From Pseudonocardia petroleophila (GTDB lineage Bacteria; Actinomycetota; Actinomycetes; Mycobacteriales; Pseudonocardiaceae): DNA of 64,000 nt. Location: assembly GCF_014235185.1 (NCBI RefSeq), contig NZ_CP060131.1, positions 2,301,501 through 2,365,500 on the forward strand, written 5' to 3'. Below the pieces are notes generated by a model, which searched no databases, was not told the origin of the DNA, and saw nothing but the letters and a program-made list of their open reading frames with translations. The translations under genes were made by a program, and so were the position numbers. This document shows positions 61,877 through 64,000 of the stretch, piece after piece; position 1 is the stretch's first letter, and every line of letters begins with the position of its first letter.

Positions 61877-62314
61877 GTGCCCGACGCCTCGTTCGTCGGC
61901 ACGGCACTGGCGCCCTCGGCGCCGTACCTGGTCGGCCGGGAGAAGATCAAGGAATTCGCCCTCGCCATCGGCGAGGGCGCTTCCGTGTGCACGGACGTCG
62001 ACGCGGCCCGCGCCGCGGGTCATCCCGACGTCGTCGCGCCGCCCACCTTCGCCGTCACGTTCACGATGCCGCTGATCGAGGGCTTCCTGCGCGACCCGGC
62101 GCTCGGCTGGGACTACTCGCGGATGGTCCACGGCGACCAGTCGATCGTGCTGCACCGCCCGATCCACGGCGGCGACGAGCTGGTCACCGTGATCCACGTC
62201 GACGACCTCAGCACCCGTGCGGGCAGCCACATGCTCACGCTGCGCTGCGAGGTCTCCGACGTCGACGGCACCCCGGTCGCCACCACGAAGGCACTGCTGG
62301 TGACGGCCGGATGA
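61877..62314 (+). CDS. hadA: HadA-type MaoC N-terminal dehydratase subunit
   Basis: A 145-residue hotdog protein. FALAIGEGASVCTDVDAARA (about 27-46), TPPTF-like APPTFAVTFTMP (about 55-66) and DYSRMVHGDQSIVLHRPIHG (about 78-97) match HadA, the non-catalytic partner of 3-hydroxyacyl-ACP dehydratases. In mycobacteria it serves mycolic acid synthesis; this organism probably lacks mycolates, so another lipid role is likely. ATGA overlap with the catalytic subunit gene. Confidence 0.88.
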   Translation: MPDASFVGTALAPSAPYLVGREKIKEFALAIGEGASVCTDVDAARAAGHPDVVAPPTFAVTFTMPLIEGFLRDPALGWDYSRMVHGDQSIVLHRPIHGGDELVTVIHVDDLSTRAGSHMLTLRCEVSDVDGTPVATTKALLVTAG

Positions 62315-62721
62315 GCGACGTCGAGAAGGGCACCGAGCTGCCCCCGCTGGAGCTGCGCGTCACCCGAGCCGACCTGGTCCGCTACGCGGGCGCCTCCGGC
62401 GACCTCAACCCGATCCACTGGAGCGACCGCGTCGCCACCGGCGTCGGGCTCCCCGGCGTCATCGCGCACGGGATGCTGACGATGGCGCTGGCCGGCCGGT
62501 TCGTCACGGCGTGGGTGGGCGACCCGTCCGCGGTGCGCAGCTACGGCGTCCGCTTCACCCGCCCCGTGGTCGTCCCCGACGACGACGAGGGCGCGCTGGT
62601 CGAGCTGTCCGGCAAGGTCACCGACGTGACGGGCGGGATCGCCACGGTCGCGATCACCGCCCGGTTCGACGGGAAGACCGTGCTGGGGCGGGCCGTGGCC
62701 GAGGTCGCGCTCCCGTCCTGA
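62311..62721 (+). CDS. hadB: HadB-type (3R)-hydroxyacyl dehydratase, catalytic subunit
   Basis: A 136-residue hotdog protein with the R-hydratase motif YAGASGDLNPIHWSD (about 26-40, catalytic Asp and His) and GLPGVIAHGMLTM (about 49-61). It pairs with HadA to dehydrate 3-hydroxyacyl thioesters in fatty acid elongation. Overlaps hadA by 4 bases. Mycobacteria have hadC next; here a different small gene follows. Confidence 0.9.
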   Translation: MSDVEKGTELPPLELRVTRADLVRYAGASGDLNPIHWSDRVATGVGLPGVIAHGMLTMALAGRFVTAWVGDPSAVRSYGVRFTRPVVVPDDDEGALVELSGKVTDVTGGIATVAITARFDGKTVLGRAVAEVALPS

Positions 62722-62800
62722 GCACCCCGGGTCGCCGCCGTCGCGGCGGTGGGTCGATGCTGCGCGACGCACAGACGTACCCGACCGGAGGGAGCACGAC

Positions 62801-63010
62801 GTGAAGTTCGGCAAGCTCGTGGACAAGGCGTGGGAGGACAAGTCCGCCGAGGAGATCCTCGCGGCCCCGCCGTCCGCGCTCGAGGGTCTGAGCGAGCGGC
62901 ACGACGCCATCCTCAAGGAGCTCGGCATCTCGACCGTCGCCGACCTGGGCAACTGGAAGTACGCGCAGCGCGCGGCCGCGCTCGTCGCGCTGGGCCCGCT
63001 CGACAAGTAG
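62801..63010 (+). CDS. Small helical protein of unknown function (69 residues)
   Basis: MKFGKLVDKAWEDKSAEEIL then AAPPSALEGLSERHDAILKE, ending LGISTVADLGNWKYAQRAAA. The ILKELGISTVADLG stretch resembles a helix-hairpin-helix-like or DUF4332-type fold; I cannot name a family. GTG follows GGAGGGAG by 6 bases, a good site. It takes the place of hadC between hadB and tRNA-Trp. Confidence 0.72.
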   Translation: MKFGKLVDKAWEDKSAEEILAAPPSALEGLSERHDAILKELGISTVADLGNWKYAQRAAALVALGPLDK

Positions 63011-63039
63011 GGCGGGCGGAACCGCCCCGTCGGGTGCCG

Positions 63040-63045
63040 TACACT
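63040..63045 (+). promoter_or_regulatory. -10 box before tRNA-Trp
   Basis: TACACT, a good actinobacterial -10 hexamer, would start transcription near 63052. No -35 is obvious. It may serve tRNA-Trp, secE and nusG together. Confidence 0.45.
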
Positions 63046-63055
63046 CGTCGTGCTG

Positions 63056-63078
63056 GGTGCGTCGTCACGCGACGCACC
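63056..63078 (+). other. Perfect 9-bp hairpin in the tRNA-Trp leader
   Basis: GGTGCGTCG-TCACG-CGACGCACC begins 4 bases after the predicted transcription start. It may be a processing signal or a 5' stabiliser, and no T tract follows. Not a typical terminator. Confidence 0.45.
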
Positions 63079-63115
63079 TCTCCGTCGGCGGGCAGGTCTC
63101 CCGGCGGGGTGGTCT

Positions 63116-63188
<73 letters not shown>

Positions 63189-63269
63189 CACTGCGTACAG
63201 GACGGAAGCAGCGGATCCGACCGGCAGTTCCTGCCGGTCGGCCATCCGACGGCGAGCTGGAGGACGGTC

Positions 63270-63611
63270 GTGACGGACGAGCGCGAGGCAAGCGAAGACG
63301 GGCGGGAACGCCCGGGCTCCGCTGCCGACCGTCGGGGTCGACGGGCCGGCTCCACGCCGACCGGCGGCGGCGACAAGGGTCGGGCCACCGCGGTCCGGGA
63401 CGGCCGTCCCGAGAAGGCCTCGCTGCCGAGCAGGCTGATCCGGTTCCTGCGCGAGGTGATAGCCGAGCTGCGCAAGGTCATCTGGCCCACGCGCAAGCAG
63501 CTCATCACCTACACGATCGTCGTGCTGGTCTTCGTGTCCTTCATGGTCGCGTTCGTCGCACTGCTGGATCTGGTGTTCGCGCAGGGTGTCACGTACCTGT
63601 TCGGCACGTGA
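63270..63611 (+). CDS. secE: Protein translocase subunit SecE
   Basis: A 113-residue SecE. A disordered charged N-terminal extension (about 1-48) precedes the conserved amphipathic helix [20 protein letters not shown] (about 57-76) and one membrane helix ([20 protein letters not shown]). It clamps SecY. GTG has GGAGG six bases upstream. Actinobacterial SecE commonly has this extension. Confidence 0.95.
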   Translation: MTDEREASEDGRERPGSAADRRGRRAGSTPTGGGDKGRATAVRDGRPEKASLPSRLIRFLREVIAELRKVIWPTRKQLITYTIVVLVFVSFMVAFVALLDLVFAQGVTYLFGT

Positions 63612-63645
63612 CCCGGCACGACACGGAGAAGGAAGCGAGACGTAC

Positions 63646-64000
63646 GTGAGTTCCCCAGACGGCGGCACACAGCTGTCCGACAGCGAGATCGAGGCCAACG
63701 AGGCCGCGCTCGACGCCACGGCCGAGGCCACTCCCGACGCTGATCTCCCCGAGCAGGCCGTGCAGGACGCCGACGTCGAGGCCGCCCACGGCGCCGAGGT
63801 CGTGTCCGACAGCTACACCGAGGACGAGCCCGGGGCCGACGACGTCGCCACGGACGAGGTCGTGGAGCCGGAGGTCGAGGAAGAGGTCGACCCCGTCGAG
63901 GAGATGCGGGCCGCGCTGCGGCGCGCGCCCGGCGACTGGTACGTCGTGCACTCCTACGCCGGCTACGAGAACAAGGTGAAGACCAACCTCGAGACGCGCG
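63646..64000 (+). CDS. nusG: Transcription factor NusG, N-terminal part (cut by window edge)
   Basis: The visible 118 codons start [20 protein letters not shown]. Some 90 acidic residues (rich in Glu, Asp, Ala and Val) come before the NGN domain at [20 protein letters not shown]. The NGN domain binds RNA polymerase in elongation. An acidic extension is a feature of actinobacterial NusG. The gene runs off the right edge. Confidence 0.95.
   Translation, partial: MSSPDGGTQLSDSEIEANEAALDATAEATPDADLPEQAVQDADVEAAHGAEVVSDSYTEDEPGADDVATDEVVEPEVEEEVDPVEEMRAALRRAPGDWYVVHSYAGYENKVKTNLETR

Overview
The window is high-GC actinobacterial chromosome. Many starts are GTG, genes often overlap by 4 bases, and the gene order matches the mycobacterial menaquinone/nuo and rpmG-hadAB-secE-nusG neighbourhoods. 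Gene content and order fit Pseudonocardiaceae, most likely Pseudonocardia. That assignment is an inference from synteny and style; no 16S gene is present.

Layout. 1-6871: menaquinone and envelope genes, namely a truncated isochorismate synthase, a DUF3592 membrane protein, an EamA transporter, an inositol-phosphatase-family enzyme, an MgtA-like mannosyltransferase, a GT87-type membrane mannosyltransferase and menG. 6872-22964: a complete 14-gene nuoA-N operon for proton-pumping NADH:menaquinone oxidoreductase, with a Rex-type redox operator next to the promoter. 22969-23970: a polyprenyl diphosphate synthase that probably makes the menaquinone tail. MenF, MenG, the prenyl synthase and complex I thus form one respiratory-quinone district. 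23989-24153: an unusual symmetric array of eight short sites with a strict 22-bp period, lying between convergent genes.

24193-38295: RarD, an OmpA-domain protein, the KorAB 2-oxoacid:ferredoxin oxidoreductase, and mixed metabolic or stress genes (enoyl-CoA hydratase, thioesterase, lactone oxidase, D-threonine-aldolase-like enzyme, HtpX, M24 aminopeptidase behind a strong palindrome, YajQ). 38375-39385: tRNA-Tyr, its terminator, a degenerate tyrosine-integrase C-terminus and a lower-GC DinB gene, which look like the scar of an integrated element.

39502-58897: accessory genes, including two GNAT proteins, a phosphotransferase, a PrmC-like/methyltransferase fusion, tandem GAF-ANTAR antiterminators, a patatin, an AGPS-like flavoenzyme, a MarR regulator, a DUF4038-like secreted hydrolase, a serine hydrolase, TenA, a P450/acyl-CoA ligase pair, and a large LuxR regulator coupled to a tiny protein.

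58988-61410: a divergent cluster of alternative ribosomal proteins (bL32, bL33, bS18, bL28, uS14) and a CobW-family GTPase around a Zur-like half site, read as a zinc-starvation regulon. 61492-64000: tRNA-Thr, tRNA-Met, zinc-binding bL33, HadA/HadB-like dehydratase subunits, a 69-aa protein where mycobacteria have hadC, tRNA-Trp, secE and the start of nusG.
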